From contig CAIPNE010000298.1 of NCBI GenBank assembly GCA_903866355.1, positions 1-7,398 of the forward strand: a stretch of 7,398 nt of DNA, read 5' to 3'. Positions within the stretch are counted from its first letter, which is position 1. The number at the start of each line of letters is the position of its first letter. The notes below the pieces were generated by a model. The model made no database searches and had not been told where the DNA came from. It saw only the letters and a program-made list of their open reading frames with translations. The position numbers were made by a program, and so were the translations under genes. Origin of the DNA: an uncultured Gammaproteobacteria bacterium. Its GTDB lineage: Bacteria; Pseudomonadota; Gammaproteobacteria; Ga0077536. Positions 1 through 6,342 of this stretch are shown here, in pieces.

Positions 1-1068
1 CTGGGCGGGCGCGACAAAGGTCTGATCCTCTTGGGCGACAAAAGCCTGAGCGCACGAGTCGTCACGCGCTTTGCACCACAAGTCGACCAACTCCTACTCA
101 ACGCCAATCGCAACGAAGCGGCCTACGCCGCCCTAGGCCACCCCGTCATCGGCGATCTCCGCCACGATTTTCCGGGGCCGCTGGCCGGGATCGCAGCAGG
201 CTTCGCGCGCGCCACCCACGCGCTGCTGGCAATCGTTCCCTGCGACAGCCCATTTCTACCCACCGATTTGGTCGCCCGTCTGTACCAAGCGCTGGTGCAA
301 CAAAACGCCGAGATTGCCGTCGCGCGGGCCGGGGGTGAACTCCAGCCCGTGTTTGCGCTGTTGCGAACCCGTCTGCATCACTCGCTAGACGCCTTCATGG
401 CGGGCGATGACCGCCGTTTGGCGCAGTGGTATCGCACCCAACGTCTCGCAGTTGTCGACTTCGACCCAGAAAGTGCGTTTGCTAATCTCAACCACGAAGC
501 AGATTTTGTGGCCGCCGCGCAATGCCTAGACCAAGAACGCTTTGCGCGAGTGCTCGGCATTGCGGGTTACAGCGGCAGTGGCAAAACCACCCTGCTCACC
601 CAGCTCTTGCCCGCGCTGCGCGCGCGTGGTCTGCGGGTGGGTGTTATCAAGCATGCCCATCATCAGTTCGACCTAGACCGCCCGGGGAAAGACAGTTATG
701 AACTGCGCCAAGCGGGTGCCGCGCGCGTGCTGGTGGCTTCCAGCCGGCGCTGGGCGTTGCTGGCGGAGCGCGAGGAAGACGGGGATCCACCGCTACGGGA
801 ACTTCTCACCCGCCTCGCGGCACCCGACCTAGACCTCATTCTGGTCGAAGGTTTTCGCCACGAGCAGTTTCCTAAACTGGAAGTGCACCGCCCCGCTCAG
901 GGTCGTGATCTCCTGTGTAAAGACGACCCCTCCATCTTGGCAATCGCCACCGATAGCGCGCTAATCCTGCCGCGGGAGATCCCGTGTTTTGACCTCAATA
1001 ACTACCCGAGCATCACGGAATTTGTCTGGCAACGCCATCGCGCGCAAACCTTGGAGCAGCCTCGTTGA
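1..1068 (+). CDS. mobA-mobB: MobA-MobB fusion: Mo-cofactor guanylyltransferase fused to MGD adaptor GTPase (5' partial)
   Basis: The frame is open from the first base, so the gene begins upstream; the TTG at 31 is internal. Numbering the 355 visible residues from base 1, the N-terminal part is MobA, which transfers GMP from GTP to Mo-molybdopterin to make MGD. It starts inside the nucleotide-binding loop (GGRDKGL, residues 2-8) and shows NANRN (34-38), FPGPLAG (57-63) and PCDSPFLP (80-87). Roughly 15-25 residues, including the usual LAGGxSxRMG start, are missing off the left edge. From about residue 180 a complete MobB domain follows: Walker A GYSGSGKTT (189-197), IKHAHH (216-221) and LVEGFR (281-286). 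MobB is a GTP-binding helper of the MGD step. The two are usually separate genes, but fusions are known. The stop overlaps the moeA start, so the two are probably translationally coupled. MGD is the form used by formate dehydrogenases and other DMSO-reductase-family enzymes. Confidence 0.95.
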   Translation: MGGRDKGLILLGDKSLSARVVTRFAPQVDQLLLNANRNEAAYAALGHPVIGDLRHDFPGPLAGIAAGFARATHALLAIVPCDSPFLPTDLVARLYQALVQQNAEIAVARAGGELQPVFALLRTRLHHSLDAFMAGDDRRLAQWYRTQRLAVVDFDPESAFANLNHEADFVAAAQCLDQERFARVLGIAGYSGSGKTTLLTQLLPALRARGLRVGVIKHAHHQFDLDRPGKDSYELRQAGAARVLVASSRRWALLAEREEDGDPPLRELLTRLAAPDLDLILVEGFRHEQFPKLEVHRPAQGRDLLCKDDPSILAIATDSALILPREIPCFDLNNYPSITEFVWQRHRAQTLEQPR

Positions 1069-2333
1069 ATGAAGCCCCCAGCAACCTGCAGCCCAGCTGC
1101 GAGGATGACTACGACCACGAATCCCTCAGCTGCGAGGTCGCACTGCAACGTTTACTCGCCGCCATTACCCCCTTGCAGGACAGCGAGCGGGTCCATCTTC
1201 GGGCAGCACTCGGGCGGGTCCTACGCCACGCGATTAGCGCGCCCGTCTGCGTGCCGGCGCACACCAATTCGGCGATGGATGGCTACGCGATCAACGCCCG
1301 TGACATCCCCTCGCAGGGATTGAATCAACTGCGCGTCATCGGTGTCGCCCTCGCTGGCAAGCCATTTAACGGCACGCTAGGCGCGCGCGAGGCGGTGCGC
1401 ATCATGACCGGTGCAGTGGTCCCGGAGGGTGCCGACACCATCGTGCTGCAAGAGCAGGCGAGCGAGAGCGCTGGTGAAGTCACCATTGATGCGCGCCATC
1501 GACGCGGCCAGCACGTCCGTTTGGCCGGCGAAGATCTGGCGGTCGGCAGCACGGTATTAGCCGCCGGCCGACGCCTCTCACCCGCCGATTTAGGGCTCAT
1601 TGCGTCCTTGGGAATCGGCGAAGTGACGGTGATACGGCGCGTGCGAGTGGCGTTTTTTTCCACCGGGGACGAACTCCGCTCGCTGGGTGAGCCCTTGGGT
1701 CGCGGCGATATTTATGACAGCAATCGCTACACGCTGTTCGGCATGCTGGCTGAACTGGGCGTTGATGCCGTCGATTTGGGCGTGGTAGGCGACAATCCTG
1801 CCGCGCTCTCGGCGGCGTTTAGCAGCGCCGCCGAGATGGCCGATGTGGTGATCACCAGCGGTGGCGTTTCAGTCGGCGAAGCGGATTACACCAAAGCGGT
1901 GCTGGGTGAACTGGGTGAAGTGCGTTTCTGGAAAGTGGCCATGAAACCCGGACGGCCGCTGGCTTTCGGTCGGCTCGGGCGGGCGAGCTTTTTTGGCCTG
2001 CCGGGAAATCCGGTGTCGGTGATGGTCACTTTCTATTTGTTTGTCCAACCCGCCCTCGAAAAACTCATGGGCACCACGCCGCGCACGGCTTGGACGTTGA
2101 CCGCGCGCACTACCAAGGCGCTTAAAAAACGCCCCGGACGGTTGGAATTTCAGCGCGGATTTCTAGCGCACGACGCACAGGGCCAATTGCGGGTCACGCC
2201 AACGGGCGATCAGGGTTCGGGAATTCTGAGCTCCATGTCGAACGCAAACTGTTTCATCGTGCTGGCGCTGGACACCGCACAGGTTGAGGCCGACACCGAA
2301 GTTTGCGTGCAGCCCTTCGACTTCATGCGCTAG
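1065..2333 (+). CDS. moeA: Molybdopterin molybdenumtransferase MoeA
   Basis: MoeA inserts molybdate into adenylylated molybdopterin in the cytoplasm, the step before MobA attaches GMP. The protein has 422 residues, close to E. coli MoeA (411). Visible family motifs are NSAMDGYA (residues 68-75, with the conserved Asp at 72), an MTGAxxPxGAD segment near 115-125, GEPLxRGxIxDSN, TSGGVSVGEADY (264-275, conserved Asp 274), KPGRPLAFG and FGLPGNPVSVMV. The C-terminal beta-barrel domain IV is present and ends in PFDFMR. The start is a TTG at 1065 that shares TTGA with the stop of the mobA-mobB gene. A GGAG at 1053-1056 lies 8 nt upstream. The nearby ATG at 1069 is in another frame. The gene is convergent with pqqB, with only 12 bp between their stops and no room for a separate terminator. 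The N-terminal 20 residues are acidic and look like a non-conserved extension. Confidence 0.97.
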   Translation: MNEAPSNLQPSCEDDYDHESLSCEVALQRLLAAITPLQDSERVHLRAALGRVLRHAISAPVCVPAHTNSAMDGYAINARDIPSQGLNQLRVIGVALAGKPFNGTLGAREAVRIMTGAVVPEGADTIVLQEQASESAGEVTIDARHRRGQHVRLAGEDLAVGSTVLAAGRRLSPADLGLIASLGIGEVTVIRRVRVAFFSTGDELRSLGEPLGRGDIYDSNRYTLFGMLAELGVDAVDLGVVGDNPAALSAAFSSAAEMADVVITSGGVSVGEADYTKAVLGELGEVRFWKVAMKPGRPLAFGRLGRASFFGLPGNPVSVMVTFYLFVQPALEKLMGTTPRTAWTLTARTTKALKKRPGRLEFQRGFLAHDAQGQLRVTPTGDQGSGILSSMSNANCFIVLALDTAQVEADTEVCVQPFDFMR

Positions 2334-2345
2334 CGCCGCCGGCTA

Positions 2346-3281
2346 TCACAGCACGAGGTGCATGCCGTCATAGGCCACTTCCCAACCTGCGCGATTGACC
2401 GTCGCCCGCTCGGGACTATCGTCGAGCAAAATCGGGTTGGTGGTATTGATATGGATAAACACCTTGCGCTCAATGTTGAGGTCTTGGAGTAGGGCCATGC
2501 TGCCGCCCTCGCCCGCCACACTCAAATGGCCCATGCGCTGACCCGTTTTAAGGCCCACGCCCGCGCGAATCATTTCGTCGTCCAGCCACAGCGTGCCATC
2601 AAAAAACACTAACGCCGCCCCCCGGATGCGCGCCGCCAATTCCGGCGTCATGCGGGCGCAGGCGGGAATATAAAAAAAACTGCGCCCCCCCGCCAACCCA
2701 CCGATCTCGAGGGCGATGGTGTCTTGGGTGACCGCGCCGATATCCACCGGGCGGCTGGCATCTTCCAGCCACAACGCAACCTTGCCCGGCACCGCAAAAG
2801 CCGTAATGGTTAAACCAAGCGTTGAGCCATCAGCGGCTAAGGGTTGCCAAGGGGTGTCGAGCAGCATGGGCTGGCGCGCCACAAACGCCGGATTGAGCAC
2901 GTTAAAAATAGAATTCGCAGCCAAGACCTCCAACACGCGGGGGGTGGCGTAGAGCGTATACGCCTGCGATTCGCGCAAGGTGAGCAAGCCCGTGACGTGG
3001 TCGACATCCGCGTTGGTCAACAATACCGCCTGCAGTGGGCTGGCGCGCAAAGGCCCCGCGGCGGCCGGTTGCAAGACTGGGTTGTCGTTGATCTGCTGCC
3101 GCAGGTCAGGTGAGGCATTGCACAGCAGCCAGCGCACACCATCCTGGCTGACCGCGATGGACGACTGCGTGCGCTGCGCCGCGGCGGACTCACCAGCCCG
3201 CGCACGCCGAGAATTGGGGTGATTACAGTTCCACTGTGGGTAGCCACCGCCGGCGGCCGAACCCAGCACTCGGATGTGCAT
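2346..3281 (-). CDS. pqqB: PQQ biosynthesis protein PqqB (metallo-beta-lactamase-fold hydroxylase)
   Basis: The protein has 311 residues, about the family's usual size of about 300. It opens with the PqqB signature LGSAAGGGxPQWNC (residues 6-19). TQSSIAVSxDG (38-48), NASPDLRQQI (55-64) and the degenerate metallo-beta-lactamase motif TNADVDH (89-95) follow. Near the C-terminus are RMGH and HINTTNPIL. From family knowledge, PqqB is an iron-dependent hydroxylase acting on the Glu-Tyr crosslinked intermediate excised from PqqA. The usual CxCxxC after PQWN is here C19-N-H21-P-N-S24, so two of three cysteines are replaced. The ATG start at 3281 has GAGGG at 3289-3293, 7 nt upstream. It lies 19 bp after moaE on the same strand, so it is probably transcribed from the moaD promoter. 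That is unlike the usual pqqABCDE order; pqqA and pqqC lie 3.3 kb away on the other strand. The internal frames on the plus strand here are shadows. Confidence 0.96.
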   Translation of the reverse strand: MHIRVLGSAAGGGYPQWNCNHPNSRRARAGESAAAQRTQSSIAVSQDGVRWLLCNASPDLRQQINDNPVLQPAAAGPLRASPLQAVLLTNADVDHVTGLLTLRESQAYTLYATPRVLEVLAANSIFNVLNPAFVARQPMLLDTPWQPLAADGSTLGLTITAFAVPGKVALWLEDASRPVDIGAVTQDTIALEIGGLAGGRSFFYIPACARMTPELAARIRGAALVFFDGTLWLDDEMIRAGVGLKTGQRMGHLSVAGEGGSMALLQDLNIERKVFIHINTTNPILLDDSPERATVNRAGWEVAYDGMHLVL

Positions 3282-3300
3282 TGCTGCGCCCTCGCGTCGC

Positions 3301-3756
3301 TTAAGATTTACTGGCGGGGTAACCCGCGGTATTGCCGGTAACCCAGCGCGTCCCCGTCGCCAAACGCTCTTTTTTCCAGAACGGTGCCTGCGACTTGAGT
3401 GCTTCCATGATCTCCCGGCAGGCTTCGAAGGCCGCTTGGCGATGCGCCGACCAGACCACCACCAGGACGATTGCCTCCCCCGGAGAAATGTCGCCGACGC
3501 GGTGGATCACCAGGGTTTCCAGCAGCGGCCACTGACCACTCGCGGTCGCACAAATAGTCTCCAGATGGCGCTCGGTCATGCCTGGGTAATGTTCGAGCGT
3601 CATGCCCTGCACCGAATCGCCTTCGTTGAAATCGCGCATCGTGCCCACAAACACCGCCGTCGCGCCAAACTGCCCACTGGCACCAAATACCGCGTGCTGG
3701 TGCGAGGCCACTTCCGCGTAAGGCTCAAAGGGCGCGGCGCGCACGCTAACGGGCAT
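3301..3756 (-). CDS. moaE: Molybdopterin synthase large (catalytic) subunit MoaE
   Basis: MoaE is the catalytic subunit of molybdopterin synthase. It converts cyclic pyranopterin monophosphate to molybdopterin using sulfur carried on the C-terminus of MoaD. The protein has 151 residues, as in E. coli (150). Motifs seen are FVGTMRDFNEGDSV (residues 36-49, including the conserved Arg 41), LEHYPGM (54-60), IHRVGDISPGE (84-94), SAHRQAAFEA (103-112) and LKSQAPFWKKE (120-130). K121 and K128 correspond to the active-site lysines K119 and K126 of the E. coli enzyme. I chose the ATG at 3756. The open frame extends further upstream to 3969, but that part overlaps moaD in another frame and has no MoaE similarity. 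The start lies inside the end of moaD (11-bp overlap), which suggests coupled translation of the two subunits. pqqB follows after 19 bp. Confidence 0.97.
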   Translation of the reverse strand: MPVSVRAAPFEPYAEVASHQHAVFGASGQFGATAVFVGTMRDFNEGDSVQGMTLEHYPGMTERHLETICATASGQWPLLETLVIHRVGDISPGEAIVLVVVWSAHRQAAFEACREIMEALKSQAPFWKKERLATGTRWVTGNTAGYPASKS

Positions 3757-4003
3757 GGGAACCACCCGTGACCGGCGGGAAAAAAGCGATTTCGTCACCC
3801 GGAAACACCGGGGTTTCGGGCGGGCAATAGTCCATATTGCGCGCGCACAGCACGCGCGCCGGCAGCCCGGACTGCCCGGTCTCAGCGCACCAGAGGTCGA
3901 TGACCCGAGTCCCTGCCACCCAGGTGCGCTCGCGTTCACGCCAGCCGTGGGTTTCGGCGAGGCTGGCAAAAAGTTTGAGGGTGATCACGGGTACTGAGCT
4001 CAC
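3746..4003 (-). CDS. moaD: Molybdopterin synthase sulfur carrier MoaD, with an unusual 4-residue tail after Gly-Gly
   Basis: MoaD is the small beta-grasp (ubiquitin-like) subunit. MoeB adenylates its C-terminal glycine, which then carries a thiocarboxylate for MoaE. The 85-residue product begins with the beta strand VITLKLFASLAE and ends with the family signature PGDEIAFFPPVTGG (residues 68-81). In ordinary MoaD the second Gly is the last residue. Here the frame continues Ser-His-Ala-Arg before a TAG at 3746-3748. Those four codons lie in the overlap with the moaE start. As encoded, the tail would block adenylation unless it is removed by a protease, or the base sequence has an error. The start is a GTG at 4003 with only a weak ribosome-binding site; a second GTG five codons later is possible. 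It is first gene of moaD-moaE-pqqB and divergent from moaC. Confidence 0.93.
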   Translation of the reverse strand: MSSVPVITLKLFASLAETHGWRERERTWVAGTRVIDLWCAETGQSGLPARVLCARNMDYCPPETPVFPGDEIAFFPPVTGGSHAR

Positions 4004-4045
4004 TGGCGAGGACGACCTGCGACGCGTTAAGGTAGAGTGCGGCCG

Positions 4046-4073
4046 ATTCTAGCGCACGCACCCATGGGGTAAA
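4046..4073 (-). promoter_or_regulatory. Candidate sigma-70 promoter for moaD-moaE-pqqB
   Basis: On the minus strand, TTTACC (4073-4068) and TAGAAT (4051-4046) are separated by 16 bp. They match the -35 and -10 consensus at 4 of 6 and 5 of 6 positions. Transcription would start near 4039, giving a leader of about 35 nt before the moaD GTG at 4003. The element lies in the 76-bp divergent gap between moaD and moaC. For moaC on the other strand I see only a weak -10-like TAGAGT (4033-4038) without a good -35. Confidence 0.5.
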
Positions 4074-4079
4074 CAGGAC

Positions 4080-4562
4080 ATGTCGAACGGGTTCACGCAT
4101 TTCAACGCGCAGGGCGATGCCCATATGGTGGATGTCGGCGACAAGCCCACCACCCGCCGCCGCGCACGCGCCGCTGGCCGGATTCTCATGGACCCCGCCA
4201 CCTTGGCCATGATCGCCGCCGGCACCCATAAAAAAGGCGACGTGCTGGGCATTGCCCGCATCGCCGGCATCATGGGGGCAAAACGCACCGCCGATCTCAT
4301 CCCGCTGTGCCATCCGTTGGCGCTCACCGCGGTCGATCTCGGACTCACCCTCGAGACCACCCCGGCCGCCGTGCGCTGCGAGGCGCAAGTCGATACCAAC
4401 GGTCAAACAGGCGTTGAAATGGAAGCGTTGTGCGCGGTACAAATTGCCTTGCTCACCATTTACGACATGTGCAAAGCAGTAGACCGCGGCATGGTGATCA
4501 GCGATGTCTGCCTGCTAGAAAAAGCCGGCGGTCGTTCGGGTCACTGGCAACGCGAGACCTAG
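4080..4562 (+). CDS. moaC: Cyclic pyranopterin monophosphate synthase MoaC
   Basis: MoaC converts the product of MoaA (a cyclohydro-GTP derivative) to cyclic pyranopterin monophosphate, the first stable Moco intermediate. The protein has 160 residues (E. coli 161) and aligns from the first residues: THFNAxGDAHMVDV (6-19), HKKGDV (50-55), ARIAGIMGAKRT (59-70), DLIPLCHPL (72-80), GQTGVEMEAL (108-117) and TIYDMCKA (126-133). K52, H78, E113, D129 and K132 correspond to the catalytic-site residues of E. coli MoaC (K51, H77, E112, D128, K131). The ATG at 4080 matches the family N-terminus. A GGGGT at 4066-4070 and an AGGA directly before the start are the only ribosome-binding candidates. It is divergent from moaD. 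Its TAG stop overlaps the stop of the convergent dehydratase gene by four bases. moaA was not seen in this window. Confidence 0.97.
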   Translation: MSNGFTHFNAQGDAHMVDVGDKPTTRRRARAAGRILMDPATLAMIAAGTHKKGDVLGIARIAGIMGAKRTADLIPLCHPLALTAVDLGLTLETTPAAVRCEAQVDTNGQTGVEMEALCAVQIALLTIYDMCKAVDRGMVISDVCLLEKAGGRSGHWQRET

Positions 4563-4984
4563 TCCTCGGCGCTGGTTAAGGGCTTGGTCGCTGCGGGCGC
4601 AGCGTATTTCAGGTACTTAAAACGGGGATCCGCCGGCGTGCCTTCGAGCGCGCTGGCAACATCGGCACCTGGCTGCCACATCAGGACTTCTTCAATTTTG
4701 CGCGCCAGCTCAAAATCTTTGTCCGTAATGCCCTTGGCGGCGTGATTCTGTAATTTCACGGTGACAAACGCATAAGACACATTGAGATCCGGGTGATGCC
4801 ACGCGGCTTCGGCCAGATGGCCGATGGTATTGACGGCCATCAAGGTGGCTTTCCAACCCGAGGTCTTATACGTGCGACGTATCCAACCGTCCTTAAACGA
4901 CCATTGGGGCAAAATTTCAGCCAGCTTTTGGCTGGTTTCGATGGCGTCGTAGACCCGTTCCGATTTTCTTTCCCGCTCTGTCAT
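4559..4984 (-). CDS. Pterin-4a-carbinolamine dehydratase (PCD/DCoH family), probably linked to the H4MPT pathway
   Basis: The 141-residue product shows the PCD signature: WHHP (residues 62-65), Tyr 71, LQNHAAKGITDKD (78-90) and an ARKIEEV helix. H63, H64, H81 and D90 match the active-site positions of mammalian PCD (H61, H62, H79, D88). The family dehydrates 4a-hydroxytetrahydropterins. It usually has about 100-118 residues; this one has a C-terminal tail of about 40 residues containing TPADPRFKYLKY. In most bacteria such a gene accompanies phenylalanine hydroxylase. Here it follows mfnB and a DUF447 gene. As I recall, pcd genes occur in tetrahydromethanopterin gene islands of methylotrophs, so a role in pterin handling for H4MPT is the better inference. 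The ATG at 4984 has an excellent GAGGTGA upstream. It lies 35 bp after mfnB and ends in a CTAG shared with moaC. Alternative name phhB; the role is not proven by sequence. Confidence 0.93.
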   Translation of the reverse strand: MTERERKSERVYDAIETSQKLAEILPQWSFKDGWIRRTYKTSGWKATLMAVNTIGHLAEAAWHHPDLNVSYAFVTVKLQNHAAKGITDKDFELARKIEEVLMWQPGADVASALEGTPADPRFKYLKYAAPAATKPLTSAED

Positions 4985-4987
4985 CGC

Positions 4988-4994
4988 TCACCTC
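4988..4994 (-). promoter_or_regulatory. Strong ribosome-binding site of the carbinolamine dehydratase gene
   Basis: On the minus strand this reads GAGGTGA, a 7-base match to the anti-Shine-Dalgarno sequence. The GAGG core is 6 nt from the ATG at 4984. It fixes this start and suggests that the gene is translated independently of mfnB, 35 bp upstream. Confidence 0.75.
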
Positions 4995-5019
4995 TGCCAA
5001 GATTTAAAAAAATTACGTA

Positions 5020-5706
5020 TCACTTCAAAGACGATGCAAACAAACGGCACAGCGCCTGCACTTTCAAAGTATCCACACCGGCCACCCGCTCCGCGTGAGC
5101 ACACAGCGCGCTGCGAAAACCCAGATAGTCCGGGCCCAGCGCCATCAAGGTCGGCACATCCCGACTGGCCAAGCGTCCAGCCAGTCCGCACAGCAGGCCA
5201 AGACCTGCGACGCCCTGCACAAATTCTTGCAGTCGCGCAGGCTCCAGCAGCGCGCCAAGTCCCGGCCCGTCCTTGCGCGCGGTATCGAGCATCACGCCCG
5301 CAATGCCGGTAGACGCCAGTTGGCGCAGGTCGGCAAGATTCGGCGGCGCTTCAGCAAAACACACCGCAATCACCCCGCAGCCACAGCCGGCCGCCAATGC
5401 CAGTGCCGTGAGCATCTGTGGTGTGGGGGCATGGCCGTAGAGTCCCACCTTGGCGTACGCCACGCCTGCCTGTGCGATGACAGCGACCCGTACGGGGATG
5501 TCAGCCGGGTTATCCCAGCAGTCGCCGATGGTGGCGCTGACCGTATGCGTTGCCCCAAATTGCCCCACCACGTCCCGCACGACGCCGAGCGGAACGGCGC
5601 CTAAAGCGCCTTCGGCGGGTTCTTTGAGGTCGATCCACGGCACACCGCAGGCGGCGACCACTTGTGCTTCGGCCAGATTACGCACGCTGGCGAGTAGTGC
5701 GGTCAT
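5020..5706 (-). CDS. mfnB: (5-formylfuran-3-yl)methyl phosphate synthase, MfnB/DUF556 family
   Basis: MfnB is a TIM-barrel, Schiff-base enzyme. It condenses two molecules of glyceraldehyde-3-phosphate into the phosphorylated furan precursor of methanofuran. The 228-residue product begins with MTALLASVRNLAEAQ and carries IDLKEPAEGALG (25-36), YAKVGLYG (84-91) and VMLDTARKDG (138-147). D26, K28, K86, D141 and K145 match the conserved acidic and lysine residues described for the Methanocaldococcus enzyme. The ATG at 5706 gives the family N-terminus. The frame stays open to 5766, but the extra 20 residues lie within the DUF447 gene and do not resemble the family. The start overlaps the DUF447 stop in ATGA, so translation is probably coupled. 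In bacteria this archaeal-type gene is found mainly in organisms with H4MPT/methylofuran-dependent formaldehyde oxidation, which is the main evidence for methylotrophy here. Confidence 0.93.
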   Translation of the reverse strand: MTALLASVRNLAEAQVVAACGVPWIDLKEPAEGALGAVPLGVVRDVVGQFGATHTVSATIGDCWDNPADIPVRVAVIAQAGVAYAKVGLYGHAPTPQMLTALALAAGCGCGVIAVCFAEAPPNLADLRQLASTGIAGVMLDTARKDGPGLGALLEPARLQEFVQGVAGLGLLCGLAGRLASRDVPTLMALGPDYLGFRSALCAHAERVAGVDTLKVQALCRLFASSLK

Positions 5707-6317
5707 GGCGCGTCCGCCGCGTGGGATGGCTGTTGCGCATGCGCCTGCACTGCCGCCAATAACCAATCCCAGGCCAATTGCTCACGCGGGCCTGCTGTTT
5801 TGTCGATGGCACCTTGCAGATAACGCAGCTCCTGAGCCACTTTGGCGGGCGCCAACCTATCTAGACGCGAGACTAAAATAGCGGCCTCCAGCACAGCCGA
5901 CTGCGCACGACTGAAACCGGTAAATTCCCCGTGCACGGCGCGGGCCACGATGGCGCAGCGAAACTGCGGTCTTTCGGCATCCTCTATCACCGACACCACT
6001 GCCAGTTCCCAATGCGCTAAAGCGTCTGCCAACCGCGGCACCGGACCGCGCAGCGCCGGGCGCGTTGGCCAGTCTCCGCGCCCGGTCAAACAGCCCGCAA
6101 TAATGCGCACGTCATCCGTAAAATTGAGCACGGCGGCTGGACAGCGCCGCAAATTGTCGAGGGTGCGCGACGGAATAAACGGCGCCAACAGCACGTCCTC
6201 ACCGATCATCCGATAACCCAGCGGCGTCAGGTGCGGCGCACCGTCGGCATCGAGGGTGGTGACGATCGCTTCGCGTATCATCGACTGGGGTTGTACAAGC
6301 CCACCAAAATGGTCCAA
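5703..6317 (-). CDS. DUF447 family protein (predicted flavin-binding split barrel), H4MPT-associated
   Basis: The N-terminal half carries the DUF447 pattern MIREAIVTT, then PHLTPLGYRM, LAPFIPSRTLDNL and AVLNFTDDVRIIAG. This family is predicted to form an FMN-binding split barrel like flavin reductases. The C-terminal half is helical (FSRAQSAVLEAAILVSR onward). No biochemical function is firmly established. It occurs in archaea and in methylotroph H4MPT gene islands, and coupling to mfnB by a 4-bp overlap supports a role in H4MPT or methanofuran synthesis; that role is inference. The start is uncertain. A GTG at 6326 is the first codon after an in-frame stop, but it sits inside AGGAG (6330-6326). 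The TTG at 6317 lies 8 nt after that AGGAG and is preferred (204 residues). The ATG at 6281 matches the conserved MIRE start but has no ribosome-binding site. It heads the DUF447-mfnB-pcd unit. Confidence 0.9.
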   Translation of the reverse strand: MDHFGGLVQPQSMIREAIVTTLDADGAPHLTPLGYRMIGEDVLLAPFIPSRTLDNLRRCPAAVLNFTDDVRIIAGCLTGRGDWPTRPALRGPVPRLADALAHWELAVVSVIEDAERPQFRCAIVARAVHGEFTGFSRAQSAVLEAAILVSRLDRLAPAKVAQELRYLQGAIDKTAGPREQLAWDWLLAAVQAHAQQPSHAADAP

Positions 6318-6342
6318 AACAACCACTCCTATGTTTCATATA

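Noticed and set aside
31..33. TTG at 31 as the start of the mobA-mobB gene
   Set aside because: The frame is open to base 1, and the residues before it (GGRDKGL) match the MobA nucleotide-binding loop, so the gene begins outside the window.
1811..1832. 7-bp GC hairpin inside moeA
   Set aside because: It arises from alanine-rich codons (GGCGGCG and CGCCGCC) within a conserved reading frame, and no regulatory context supports it.
2327..2336. GCGCTAGCGC palindrome at the end of moeA as a terminator
   Set aside because: It is a 10-bp palindrome without a loop or T run and includes the moeA stop codon; it is too short for a terminator.
3746..3770. Programmed frameshift that would end MoaD at Gly-Gly
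   Set aside because: No slippery sequence is visible, and shifting by one base after the Gly codons does not bring an immediate stop.
3757..3969. 71-residue N-terminal extension of MoaE
   Set aside because: It overlaps moaD in a different frame, shows no MoaE similarity, and the ATG at 3756 gives the family's standard length.
3936..4442. 168-codon minus-strand frame opposite moaC
   Set aside because: It is a shadow of moaC and moaD, with no recognisable domain, in a GC-rich sequence where antisense frames stay open.
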